From the NCBI GenBank assembly GCA_910586565.1, contig CAJUIT010000035.1, forward strand, positions 1 to 7,173: DNA of 7,173 bases. The letters run 5' to 3'. A program made the position numbers and the translations under genes. Origin of the DNA: an uncultured Muribaculaceae bacterium. Its GTDB lineage: Bacteria; Bacteroidota; Bacteroidia; Bacteroidales; Muribaculaceae. The notes under the pieces are model-generated. The model saw only the letters and a program-made list of their open reading frames with translations. It had not been told where the DNA came from and did no database searches. Positions within the stretch are counted from its first letter, which is position 1. Every line of letters starts with the position of its first letter. Positions 1 to 5,673 of this stretch are shown piece after piece.

Positions 1-15
1 GATGGGGTGTTTTCG

Positions 16-87
16 CTCACGGATTACGCGGATTACACGGATTGGCTGACGCGGGGAAATCTGTGAAATCAGTGGAATCTGTGAGAG
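16..87. repeat. 72-nt imperfect inverted repeat, copy 1
   Basis: The left arm is three 9-nt sub-repeats containing GGATT (CTCACGGATT, ACGCGGATT, ACACGGATT). The core is GGCTGACGCGGGG (44-56). The right arm is three sub-repeats whose reverse complement resembles the left arm (AAATCTGTG, AAATCAGTG, GAATCTGTGAG). As single-stranded DNA or RNA it could fold into one long imperfect stem with the core as loop. Confidence 0.88.
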
Positions 88-114
88 GTTTTTCGGCGGG
101 AGGGGCGGATGGAA

Positions 115-132
115 GCCGCCATATATGGCGGC
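115..132. repeat. GCCGCC/GGCGGC palindrome, copy 1
   Basis: The sequence GCCGCCATATATGGCGGC is a perfect 18-bp palindrome. It is preceded by GGAA and followed by GTGGGGGCGCACC, the lead-in of the next tandem unit. It lacks the CTCTACGTGGG flank seen in the copies next to genes. Confidence 0.9.
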
Positions 133-160
133 GTGGGGGCGCACCGATGGGGTGTTTTCG

Positions 161-232
161 CTCACGGATTACGCGGATTACACGGATTGGCTGACGCGGG
201 AAAATCTGTGAAATCCGTGGAATCTGTGAGAG
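161..232. repeat. 72-nt imperfect inverted repeat, copy 2
   Basis: Same architecture and length as the copy at 16-87, with a handful of base changes confined mostly to the core (GGCTGACGCGGGAA) and the right arm (AAATCCGTG instead of AAATCAGTG). The CCG change restores pairing to a GGATT-type left-arm unit better than copy 1 does. Confidence 0.88.
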
Positions 233-256
233 ATTTTTCGGCAGGGGGTGGTAGAA

Positions 257-274
257 GCCGCCATATATGGCGGC
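257..274. repeat. GCCGCC/GGCGGC palindrome, copy 2 (3' side of large gene)
   Basis: Perfect palindrome GCCGCCATATATGGCGGC flanked by CTCTACGTGGGG and then GAAGCGCGGGG. It lies 119 bp past the stop of the large minus-strand gene, beyond its terminator hairpin at 313-352. The flanks match the copies at 5619 and 6138 in the same orientation. Confidence 0.9.
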
Positions 275-312
275 TCTACGTGGGGACGAAGCGCGGGGAT
301 TGGGAGGGGGGG

Positions 313-352
313 AAAAGGCAACGGCCTCGCGCGGGAGCGCGGGGCCGTTGCT
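313..352 (-). terminator. Intrinsic terminator of the large surface-protein gene
   Basis: On the minus strand GCAACGGCC (351-343) pairs perfectly with GGCCGTTGC (326-318). One A/C mismatch follows, then a further 5-bp GC stem (341-337 with 332-328) closed by a TCCC tetraloop. The minus-strand sequence after the stem reads CTTTTCC, giving a short T run. The stop codon of the large gene is about 42 nt upstream. This is a standard rho-independent terminator layout. Confidence 0.8.
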
Positions 353-359
353 ATGGGTG

Positions 360-377
360 GTGTGGCGGGAGCCACAC
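360..377 (-). other. Small hairpin directly after the large gene's stop
   Basis: GTGTGGC (360-366) and GCCACAC (371-377) form a perfect 7-bp stem around GGGA, which reads TCCC on the transcribed strand. It sits between the stop codon (394-396) and the main terminator. It shares that terminator's tetraloop, so the transcript would end in two stacked hairpins. No T run follows, so it may stabilise the 3' end rather than terminate. Confidence 0.55.
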
Positions 378-393
378 GGGGAATCAGAGGGGA

Positions 394-3300
394 TTAGAGG
401 CGAACCTTGGTGGTGGTGTTGCCCTGGCGGAGGATGTAGACGTTGCCGGGAGCGGGGTTGGCCACGCGGATGCCCTGGAGGTTGAAGTATTCGGGAGCTG
501 CTTCGTTGGCTGCTGCTTCGGCTTCAACGCCTTCGATGCCGGTGGTTGACTGCTCGAGCTTGGTCATGCCGGTGAATGTACGTGTTGCAACGATTGAGTG
601 AACACCAACGTGGTCGGGGATGGTGCATACACCGTTTTCGTCGTTGGTTGAGGTGTGGGTAACGCGCATTGCGGGAGCCTTAGCGGCAGGTGTGGCGCTT
701 TCGAGAGTACGAACAACCACTTCCTTAGCCTCGTCGAAGGTGTCGGCGCAAACACCGCCCTTGAACACGTAGAGGGGATAGTGAGCGAACACCTGATAGG
801 TGAGGCGGCTGCCTTCCTGCATTTCATAGAGCCAGTCGGCGGAGGTGTTGCTATTGAGCGATACCATGACGGGGAGCTGACCTTCGGCGAGTGCAGCCGA
901 CGACCAATCCATTGCGGAGTTCGAAGCGCCGTAGTTGGCGAGGTAGAACTTGGTGATGTTGCTCTTGTCGGCACCCACGGGGATGTGGTAGTTTTCAGTT
1001 TCAACACCATCAACAGTTACCTTGAAGCCGGGATATACACCGATGCGAGCCTGGCTGAGGTCGTAAACGCCCTGGCCGGGGATGCCGGAGTAGTCGTAGT
1101 AGATGGGGTTGCCATCTTCGTCAACGTCGCCGGTGTTGCCGGAGAACTGGATTGCACGGTTGGCAATAGCTGCCCAGTTGTTGTTTCCGAGCCATGCGTT
1201 CTGCACGAGGAGTGAACCGGTGTAGGTTTCGTCGGCATCGGCCACGGGGCGCGGACGAACGAAGTAGGGCTGGAAGTTGGGTTCGTAAACGAGGGTTGTG
1301 GAGTTCTCTTTGGTGAGCCCGTTCTTAGAGATGGTGTAGGAGAGAACGAAGGTGTAGTCGGGCTGAGTTGTGTCGAACTGACCGTCGACGGTGAGGTGAC
1401 CCGAGTAGGGAAGGTGGAAGATGTGGTTGTTGATTGCGGTCTTGTCGCCTTCAGCGCCATCGGAGAGCTTGAACTTGCGGCCTGCGATGTTTTCAACGGT
1501 GGAGCCGTTGACGGTGAGGCCGGTGAGAGTGAGCTCGCAGTCGCGGTCGAAGAAGAGGTTGGTGAGGGCGAGGTTAACCGAGATGGAGTTAACGCGGTCG
1601 AAGGTTACGGGGTGTTCGTCGGAAGAGCCTTCAACGTTGTTGTAGAGGTCGGAGGCGGGCACGCCGTAGGTTTCGCCATCGAAACGGCCGGGGATGCGCT
1701 GAACGTGGCGGCTGGCGAGCTTCATAATCACGCTGGGTGAATAAACGCGGAGGGCGCCGGTGTTGTAGTTGACAACTACCGAAATCATGCCAAGGTCGGT
1801 GCCTTCGGCAGACCATTCAGAAACCTGACCGTCGTCGTAGATGCCGTAGGGGGTTCCGAGCACGCAAGCGGGCTGGTCGTTGTGGGCATAGATGAGCTGG
1901 CCGTCGAAGTCGGTGTCGGACTTGGAAATCTGGAACTTGGAGGCATCTTCGTAGGGCATTGTGTAGATGTAGTAGCCTTCGATGTCGTTGCCTTCAACGT
2001 CGACAGCGTGGGGCATCACAACGGGGGATTCGATGCCATTTTCGGGAGACTTGATGTAGAGGGCATCGTTGAATTCGGGCTTCACAACGATACGCATCTG
2101 CCAAACGCCGGTAGCGGCATTTTTGCGGATCTGCATGCGGTAGGTTTCACCCGAGTTGAATTTTTCGCTATCGAGGATGTAGAAGTTGCGGTCGTTGTCC
2201 TCGGTCTGAACGGTCATTGCGCCGTCGGTCCACTCGCCGTAGGGGAGCTCGATGTCGGCTTTATACCACTGGATGCCGAATTCGTCAACGAAGGTAAATT
2301 CCCAGCCGTTGCCTCTTTGATTGTTGAGACCCTGTGCATCGCCGAGTTTGAAGTCGAGATACCAGATGTCGATGTTGGCGTTGTAGGTGAATTCGGGGCC
2401 GGTTGTCACGTTGGCGCAACCGTCGGTGTCTTCTTTGGGATCAATGCCACCGAGCACACCGAGCGCGGGCCAGTTGCCATCGAGGTTGCCGTGGATATGG
2501 AGGTTTTGGGGAGTGTCGCCCCAGGGATAGGTAGTGGCGGGCTTGAAGATGCCGAGGAGGCAGTGAGTCTGAGCGGTCGCTATGCTTTCGGATGTCAGAA
2601 TGTTGGTTTGTTTGATTTTGCAAACCACGCGGTAGTTTTCACCGAGGATGAGGCCCTGGAAAGAGTTGCACGATTCCATTGCTTCGGCTTCGTCGGTGCC
2701 GGGGAAACCGAAAGTGCCGAAGTTTTCGAGTGTGAACACTTTCTCGGCGTTGATTACCTCACCACGTTCGTTGGTGATGTAGAAGGGGATTGTGCGTGCG
2801 TTGGCACGGAAGTTGAACACGTGGAGCTCAAGGCCGTTGGGGTTGGTTTCACCATTCCATTTGTCGAAAGCGATTTCTTCAACGGTCCAGTCGGCATTGA
2901 GGTCGGCGTCGTTGCGGTAGTGAATGTAAAACTTGTTGCCAAGAACATAGTCGCCAGAGGTGATGGTGCCGGTTTGAGCTACGCGCTTGCCATCGACCTG
3001 CAGCGTGTTGGCTTCAGGGTTGAAAGTGAACGTTACGTTGCGGTAGGTTCCTTCCATGAACACTTTGTTGCCACCCTCTTTAGTATCGATGTAGTTTTTG
3101 AGCTCACCTGTAACAGCGAAGCCGTACTGCCATAAATTATCGGTCTGAGAAATCTTAAATTCGAAACCGCCGTTGATTTCGGCAATGGGACCGAGTGTGT
3201 AGATGTTGCCATCTTCGCTTGAGAATGACCAATCGGCATCGGGAGCGTCCGGCCAGCCGCTAACAGAGTTGGGCAACCATGTGGCAACAACGGGGGTTAC

Positions 3301-4386
3301 GGGAGCGGTGCCGTTGATTTCGAGTGATTTTGTGGCACGGGTGTAGGTGAAGGTTACGTTGGTGTAGACCTTGTTGGGGAACACTACGTTGTTGTAGTTC
3401 TGGCTTACGGGCACATTGCCTGTGATGGTGAGTTGCGAGAAGGGAACAGATGTCTTGTCGACCGACACGAGGAACTCGAAGTTGGCATCGACAGAGTTTT
3501 TAGTTAGGCTGTAGGTGAAGCCACCATCCTCAGAGGTGAGCTGCCAGTCGGCAGGGGTGTAACCCCATTCATCACCTTCGTTGCGGAGGTAAACGGTGGG
3601 GATAGCAGGCTCCGCATCGAGGGCTTCCTTGATTTCAGCGTTGGTGGGGATGTAGAGGAGTTTCTCAGAGATGTTGACCATCAGGAGCACCTTCTTGTCT
3701 GCGAGATCACCAGGCTTGCAGTTGCCACCTGCAGCATACAGTGTATTGCTGCCATAGGCAACGTAATCTCCTGAACCGAGATTATAATCTGCGGTTGACC
3801 ATGTGCCATCGTTGAATTTGAACCAATCTTCTTTACCGGCCAAAGTGGTGATGACTACATAGCAACCATAATCGGCGTTGTAGGTGAGCGTTTCATCGAG
3901 ATTGTTGGCACCTACAAGGTGGAAGGTTTTGCCTGCAATCTGCGCTTCGGGAGTGAATGAAGTGGGAAGGGTCATGCCGGCGGGGATTTCGCTGACAGAT
4001 GAGATGGGGAAATCAACAGATGGTGTTGGAGGAGTGGGGGTATCGCCGCCATCGTAGGTACCATTGTTGGAGGTTGCGGTGCCTTTCCAAAGACCGTCTT
4101 CGGGAATGTTTGTGATGTCGCCTGCAGATTGACCGCTACCTGCTAAATCGCGGAATTTCATTCCGGCGATGTCGTCAGGCACATTATAGCCATAGATAGT
4201 GGTGCCTTCAACGTTAGCCATTGGTTTGGCATCGTCGAAGTTGGAACCCAAACCATTATCACCGCCCCAGTAATAAACTTCGGGAGTGGTCCAATTGGTT
4301 GAGGAGTTGTCAAACCAAACTTGCTTGGCCGAGAGGGATGTCACGGCAGCAACCAGGCATAACAACACCAGGTAAAGTTTTCTCAT
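394..4386 (-). CDS. Large secreted T9SS-cargo protein with N-terminal starch-binding-like module
   Basis: This is a 1330-residue extracellular or cell-surface protein, probably carbohydrate-binding; no catalytic domain is recognised. Residues 1-20 (MRKLYLVLLCLVAAVTSLSA) are a typical signal peptide. Residues about 21-108 resemble a CBM25/26-type starch-binding module, with VWFDNSSTNW, EVYYWGGDNG, an F-D-x-A-K-P-M segment and GDITNIPEDGLW. A Pro/Thr linker (about 111-123, TPTPPTP) follows. Next come several beta-rich units, about 260-360 and 365-470, sharing a Y-x-N-V-T-F-T-F/Y segment and an ending like SLEING or TLQVDG, reminiscent of SusE/SusF-type repeats. Larger unassigned blocks fill about 475-625, 626-770, 774-885 and 887-1200. 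Residues about 1297-1330 (EYFNLQGIRVANPAPGNVYI, then a K-V-R-L end) match the type A T9SS C-terminal sorting signal. The start is fixed by the signal peptide. The gene has its own promoter, long leader and terminator. Frame and secretion route are secure; ligand and role are inferred. Confidence 0.93.
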   Translation of the reverse strand: MRKLYLVLLCLVAAVTSLSAKQVWFDNSSTNWTTPEVYYWGGDNGLGSNFDDAKPMANVEGTTIYGYNVPDDIAGMKFRDLAGSGQSAGDITNIPEDGLWKGTATSNNGTYDGGDTPTPPTPSVDFPISSVSEIPAGMTLPTSFTPEAQIAGKTFHLVGANNLDETLTYNADYGCYVVITTLAGKEDWFKFNDGTWSTADYNLGSGDYVAYGSNTLYAAGGNCKPGDLADKKVLLMVNISEKLLYIPTNAEIKEALDAEPAIPTVYLRNEGDEWGYTPADWQLTSEDGGFTYSLTKNSVDANFEFLVSVDKTSVPFSQLTITGNVPVSQNYNNVVFPNKVYTNVTFTYTRATKSLEINGTAPVTPVVATWLPNSVSGWPDAPDADWSFSSEDGNIYTLGPIAEINGGFEFKISQTDNLWQYGFAVTGELKNYIDTKEGGNKVFMEGTYRNVTFTFNPEANTLQVDGKRVAQTGTITSGDYVLGNKFYIHYRNDADLNADWTVEEIAFDKWNGETNPNGLELHVFNFRANARTIPFYITNERGEVINAEKVFTLENFGTFGFPGTDEAEAMESCNSFQGLILGENYRVVCKIKQTNILTSESIATAQTHCLLGIFKPATTYPWGDTPQNLHIHGNLDGNWPALGVLGGIDPKEDTDGCANVTTGPEFTYNANIDIWYLDFKLGDAQGLNNQRGNGWEFTFVDEFGIQWYKADIELPYGEWTDGAMTVQTEDNDRNFYILDSEKFNSGETYRMQIRKNAATGVWQMRIVVKPEFNDALYIKSPENGIESPVVMPHAVDVEGNDIEGYYIYTMPYEDASKFQISKSDTDFDGQLIYAHNDQPACVLGTPYGIYDDGQVSEWSAEGTDLGMISVVVNYNTGALRVYSPSVIMKLASRHVQRIPGRFDGETYGVPASDLYNNVEGSSDEHPVTFDRVNSISVNLALTNLFFDRDCELTLTGLTVNGSTVENIAGRKFKLSDGAEGDKTAINNHIFHLPYSGHLTVDGQFDTTQPDYTFVLSYTISKNGLTKENSTTLVYEPNFQPYFVRPRPVADADETYTGSLLVQNAWLGNNNWAAIANRAIQFSGNTGDVDEDGNPIYYDYSGIPGQGVYDLSQARIGVYPGFKVTVDGVETENYHIPVGADKSNITKFYLANYGASNSAMDWSSAALAEGQLPVMVSLNSNTSADWLYEMQEGSRLTYQVFAHYPLYVFKGGVCADTFDEAKEVVVRTLESATPAAKAPAMRVTHTSTNDENGVCTIPDHVGVHSIVATRTFTGMTKLEQSTTGIEGVEAEAAANEAAPEYFNLQGIRVANPAPGNVYILRQGNTTTKVRL

Positions 4387-4746
4387 GATTTGATAAATTT
4401 GTTAAAGATTTATTAGTTAGTAAGATAATTAAATTCTACAAGTAGATGATGACAGGCTGAAAGGAAAAGATGTGTTTCGCACGGCGTGTGGTATATCACG
4501 ATGGATAGTGAAACGGAGGGAGGATTGTAGGGGTTCCTCTTGTGTTTCAGATTGTAAAGGCGAACATTTTTCTTGAATCAGCTTTCATGGGGTTAGATTG
4601 GGGGCCTCCTTGCGGGTTATCGGCCAAAGGGGTGATGATGGTCGTGAATGATAGCCAACAGGTGTGGTCAATATAATCTCTATGGCTTCTGAGGCGGATA
4701 ATTGTTAGATTAACCGACTCAGGAGCAGTAGTTTTTCTGTGTTTCG
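4387..4746 (-). promoter_or_regulatory. Long 5' untranslated leader of the large gene
   Basis: The nearest good promoter (4752-4783) would start transcription near 4745, leaving about 360 nt before the start codon at 4386. The last 60 nt before the ATG are strongly A/T-rich with no Shine-Dalgarno, as usual for Bacteroidetes. The distal part is of mixed composition. It contains a 13-codon open frame (4588 to 4547) and, on the minus strand, an AAGGAGG string at 4611-4605, 16 nt before that frame's ATG. No known riboswitch class is recognised. A weaker second promoter nearer the gene cannot be excluded. Confidence 0.45.
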
Positions 4747-4751
4747 GGGAG

Positions 4752-4783
4752 CAAATATAGAGAATTATTAAAAAATAGACAAA
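4752..4783 (-). promoter_or_regulatory. Bacteroidetes-type promoter for the large gene
   Basis: On the minus strand TTTG (4783-4780) is followed by 20 nt and then TATATTTG (4759-4752). This matches the Bacteroidetes primary sigma consensus (-33 TTTG, -7 TAnnTTTG, spacer about 19-21) at every specified base. It points at the large secreted-protein gene with no intervening gene. The surrounding DNA is A/T-rich against a GC-rich background. A run of eight G begins 5 nt upstream of the -33 box. Confidence 0.78.
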
Positions 4784-4788
4784 AATTA

Positions 4789-4796
4789 CCCCCCCC
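4789..4796 (-). repeat. Homopolymer tract (8 G on the transcribed-sense strand) next to the promoter
   Basis: Eight consecutive C on the plus strand, reading as eight G on the minus strand, lie 5 nt upstream of the TTTG -33 box. Such tracts are prone to slippage during replication. It is in the position of an upstream promoter element rather than in the spacer. Confidence 0.6.
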
Positions 4797-4811
4797 GTTA
4801 ACATGTTTTAA

Positions 4812-4903
4812 CAGAGGGAAGAAGTCAGAAGAAAGAAGTCAGAAATCAGAAATCAGAAGTGAGAAGTGAGAGGTCAGAAGGGAGAAGTGAGAAGTCAGAA
4901 GGG
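4812..4903. repeat. Degenerate GAAGTCAGA-type tandem tract
   Basis: About 90 bp of purine-rich short tandem units alternating between GAAGTCAGAA, GAAATCAGAA, GAAGTGAGAA and GAGGTCAGAAG, with unit lengths of about 7 to 10 nt. All purines except T and C at fixed positions lie on the plus strand, giving strong strand asymmetry. The open frame that runs through it (Ser-Glu-Val-Arg-Ser-Gln-like) is a by-product of the repeat and is not called as a gene. Confidence 0.8.
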
Positions 4904-4923
4904 TGAACGGCGCCTGCAAGGGG

Positions 4924-5030
4924 CGCACCTCTCCAAGGTTGCGCCCTCCCCCGCAGACACATCCCCCACCAAACGCCGCCACGGCGGCTATATGGTGGGG
5001 TTAACAACTACCCCGTGGTCTCCGACCACT
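4924..5030 (+). repeat. Left arm of a mosaic long inverted repeat
   Basis: This arm pairs with 5491-5599 in inverted orientation. Three blocks match closely: 4924-4944 (CGCACCTCTCCAAGGTTGCG and one more base), about 4965-5003 (CCCCACCAAACGCCGCC through TATATGGTGGGGTTA, one 1-bp indel), and 5011-5030 (CCCCGTGGTCTCCGACCACT). The spacers between blocks, about 20 and 7 nt, are about equal in length in both arms but unrelated in sequence. The middle block is itself a near-palindrome (CCCCACC...GGTGGGG around GCCGCC...GGCGGC). The third contains GTGGTC-TCC-GACCAC. Confidence 0.85.
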
Positions 5031-5068
5031 TGCGGAGGAGGCGCCGGATGGGGGCGCGGGGAGGCTAC

Positions 5069-5179
5069 AATCGGCGGGCTGCGCACGCCGCGATCTCGGA
5101 CGGTGGTTGGATGCCCCCGACGCCTACGCTGCGCTGCGGCAGCGGGGGTTACGAAAAAATCGGCGGGCTACGCACGCCG
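5069..5179 (+). repeat. 22-nt direct repeat pair
   Basis: The 22-nt stretches at 5069-5090 and 5158-5179 both read AATCGGCGGGCT, then G or A, then CGCACGCCG, so 21 of 22 bases match. The second is followed directly by GCTGACGCGGGGG, the core also found in the 72-nt repeats. The 67 bp between them show no recognisable feature. Confidence 0.8.
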
Positions 5180-5193
5180 GCTGACGCGGGGGA

Positions 5194-5225
5194 TAGTTTT
5201 TAGTTTTATAGTTTTGAGTTTTTAG
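5194..5225. repeat. T-rich TTTTTAG tract, copy 1
   Basis: A T-rich run of TAGTTTTTAGTTTTATAG followed by TTTTGAGTTTTTAG. It resembles 5960-5992, where the same kind of tract, read as A-rich on the minus strand, forms the leader directly before the SemiSWEET start. Here no gene follows, so this copy may be a relic of a duplicated gene-start flank. Confidence 0.7.
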
Positions 5226-5230
5226 GGGGC

Positions 5231-5290
5231 GGCGCGGGGAGGCGTTCGGCGGAGCCGCGCGTAGAGCCGCCATATATGGCGGCTTGGGGG
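5231..5290 (+). repeat. Shared 58-60 bp block, copy 1
   Basis: GGCGCGGGGA, then CGTTCGGCGGAGCCGCGCG, then TAGAGCCGCC and the palindrome, ending CTTGGGGG. The same order occurs at 6008-6065 with a 2-nt indel. Both copies are preceded by a T-rich TTTTTAG tract, so the duplicated region is longer than the block itself. Confidence 0.85.
5266..5283. repeat. GCCGCC/GGCGGC palindrome, copy 3
   Basis: Perfect palindrome GCCGCCATATATGGCGGC. Its flanks (CGCGTAGA before, TTGGGGG after) are the reverse arrangement of the gene-side copies, so this copy is inverted relative to 257, 5400, 5619 and 6138. Confidence 0.9.
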
Positions 5291-5311
5291 CGCACCGATG
5301 GGGTGTTTTCG

Positions 5312-5374
5312 CTCACGGATTACGCGGATTACACGGATGGGCTGACGCGGGGAAATCTGTGAAATCTGTGAGAG
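5312..5374. repeat. 63-nt shortened inverted repeat, copy 3
   Basis: Same left arm and GGCTGACGCGGGG core as the 72-nt copies. The right arm has two sub-repeats instead of three, so the element is exactly 9 nt shorter. It is preceded by the same GATGGGGTGTTTTCG lead as copies 1 and 2. The loss of one unit shows that the 9-nt sub-repeat is the unit of change. Confidence 0.85.
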
Positions 5375-5399
5375 GTTTTTCGGGAGGAGGTGGGTGGAA

Positions 5400-5417
5400 G
5401 CCGCCATGTATGGCGGC
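5400..5417. repeat. GCCGCC/GGCGGC palindrome, copy 4
   Basis: GCCGCCATGTATGGCGGC: the GC arms are intact and the A/T centre carries one asymmetric change (ATGTAT). It is followed by TCTACGTGGGAGG, the same flank as the gene-side copies, but no gene ends next to it. Confidence 0.9.
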
Positions 5418-5439
5418 TCTACGTGGGAGGTGGAGTACT

Positions 5440-5488
5440 TGCGGATTTCACGGATTGGCCGACGGGCGGCCGGCTGACGCGGGGGGAG
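5440..5488. repeat. Half copy of the 72-nt inverted repeat
   Basis: Only left-arm units are present (TGCGGATTTCACGGATTGG), followed by a rearranged core CCGACGGGCGGCC and then GGCTGACGCGGGGGG. The whole right arm is missing. The next base pairs enter the right arm of the long inverted repeat. Confidence 0.65.
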
Positions 5489-5490
5489 CG

Positions 5491-5599
5491 AGTGGTCGGA
5501 GACCACGGGGTTATGGGTAACCCCACCATATAGCCGCCCGTGGCGGCGTTTGGTGGGGACTCTATAACCTGTCGCTCAGCGCAACCTTGGAGAGGTGCG
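5491..5599 (-). repeat. Right arm of the mosaic long inverted repeat
   Basis: Inverted partner of 4924-5030 with the same three conserved blocks: AGTGGTCGGAGACCACGGGG at 5491-5510, the CCCCACC...GGTGGGG near-palindrome at 5521-5557, and GCGCAACCTTGGAGAGGTGCG at 5579-5599. The spacers differ in sequence from those of the left arm. That pattern suggests blocks held by selection or repeatedly copied, rather than a recent simple duplication. Confidence 0.85.
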
Positions 5600-5618
5600 A
5601 TGCCGGGGGGTGGGAGAA

Positions 5619-5636
5619 GCCGCCACGTATGGCGGC
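5619..5636. repeat. GCCGCC/GGCGGC palindrome, copy 5 (3' side of SemiSWEET)
   Basis: GCCGCCACGTATGGCGGC, with the A/T centre changed to ACGTAT. Its edge lies 38 bp past the last base of the SemiSWEET stop codon. It is followed on the plus strand by TCTACGTGGGAG and then TGAAGCGCGGGG. On the transcript it would be a GC-rich hairpin, but no T run follows, so it is not a standard intrinsic terminator. Confidence 0.88.
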
Positions 5637-5673
5637 TCTACGTGGGAGTGAAGCGCGGGGGGATGGATGGGGG

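Larger units (their letters stand above)
1..290. repeat. 145-bp composite tandem repeat, two units
   Basis: The string GATGGGGTGTTTTCGCTCAC occurs at position 1 and again at 146, so two units with a 145-bp period lie head to tail. Each unit carries, in order, a GATGGGGTGTTTTCG lead, one 72-nt imperfect inverted repeat (16-87 and 161-232), a short TTTTTCGGC-type linker, and one GCCGCC/GGCGGC palindrome (115-132 and 257-274). The second unit has a 3-bp indel before its palindrome and then diverges into the 3' flank of the large gene. Because the window begins inside a unit, more copies may lie to the left. No gene is supported here; open frames through this stretch only read the repeats. Confidence 0.9.
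5031..5490. other. Gene-free interior between long inverted repeats
   Basis: About 460 bp with no convincing coding region. It holds a 22-nt direct repeat (5069-5090, 5158-5179), a T-rich tract (5194-5225), a block shared with 6008-6065, two GCCGCC palindromes (5266, 5400), a shortened 63-nt inverted repeat (5312-5374) and a half copy (5440-5488). The arrangement recalls a MITE-like or composite repeat island. No transposase and no obvious target-site duplication at the outer ends were seen. Confidence 0.55.

Noticed and set aside
1..290. CRISPR array
   Set aside because: The repeats are long, self-complementary and separated by related rather than unique sequence; no short uniform repeats with distinct spacers and no cas genes.
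109..549. 146-residue plus-strand open frame
   Set aside because: It reads through the tandem repeats, the terminator and the 3' end of the large gene on the opposite strand; its composition is that of translated repeats.
1882..3135. 417-residue open frame on the plus strand
   Set aside because: It lies fully antisense to the large secreted-protein gene, is rich in Val/Glu/Gly as expected from the reverse of that coding frame, and shows no domain or start signal.
4547..4804. 85-residue minus-strand open frame with a hydrophobic start
   Set aside because: Its start lies upstream of the consensus promoter, so the main transcript could not include it, and it has no recognisable family; only its last 13 codons fall in the leader and are discussed as a finding.
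4866..5520. Open frames of 62 to 119 residues in the repeat island
   Set aside because: They are products of the GAAGTCAGA tract, the GCCGCC palindromes and the 9-nt repeats, which stay open because their periods are multiples of three.
4924..5599. Insertion sequence
   Set aside because: No transposase frame, and no obvious target-site duplication outside the arms; only a MITE-like possibility is kept.
5619..5636. Standard intrinsic terminator for SemiSWEET
   Set aside because: The stem is GC-rich but no T run follows on the transcribed strand, so it is described as a 3' palindrome only.
4500..5673. tRNA, rRNA or a known riboswitch
   Set aside because: No cloverleaf, CCA end, T-loop motif or recognisable riboswitch core was seen on either strand.
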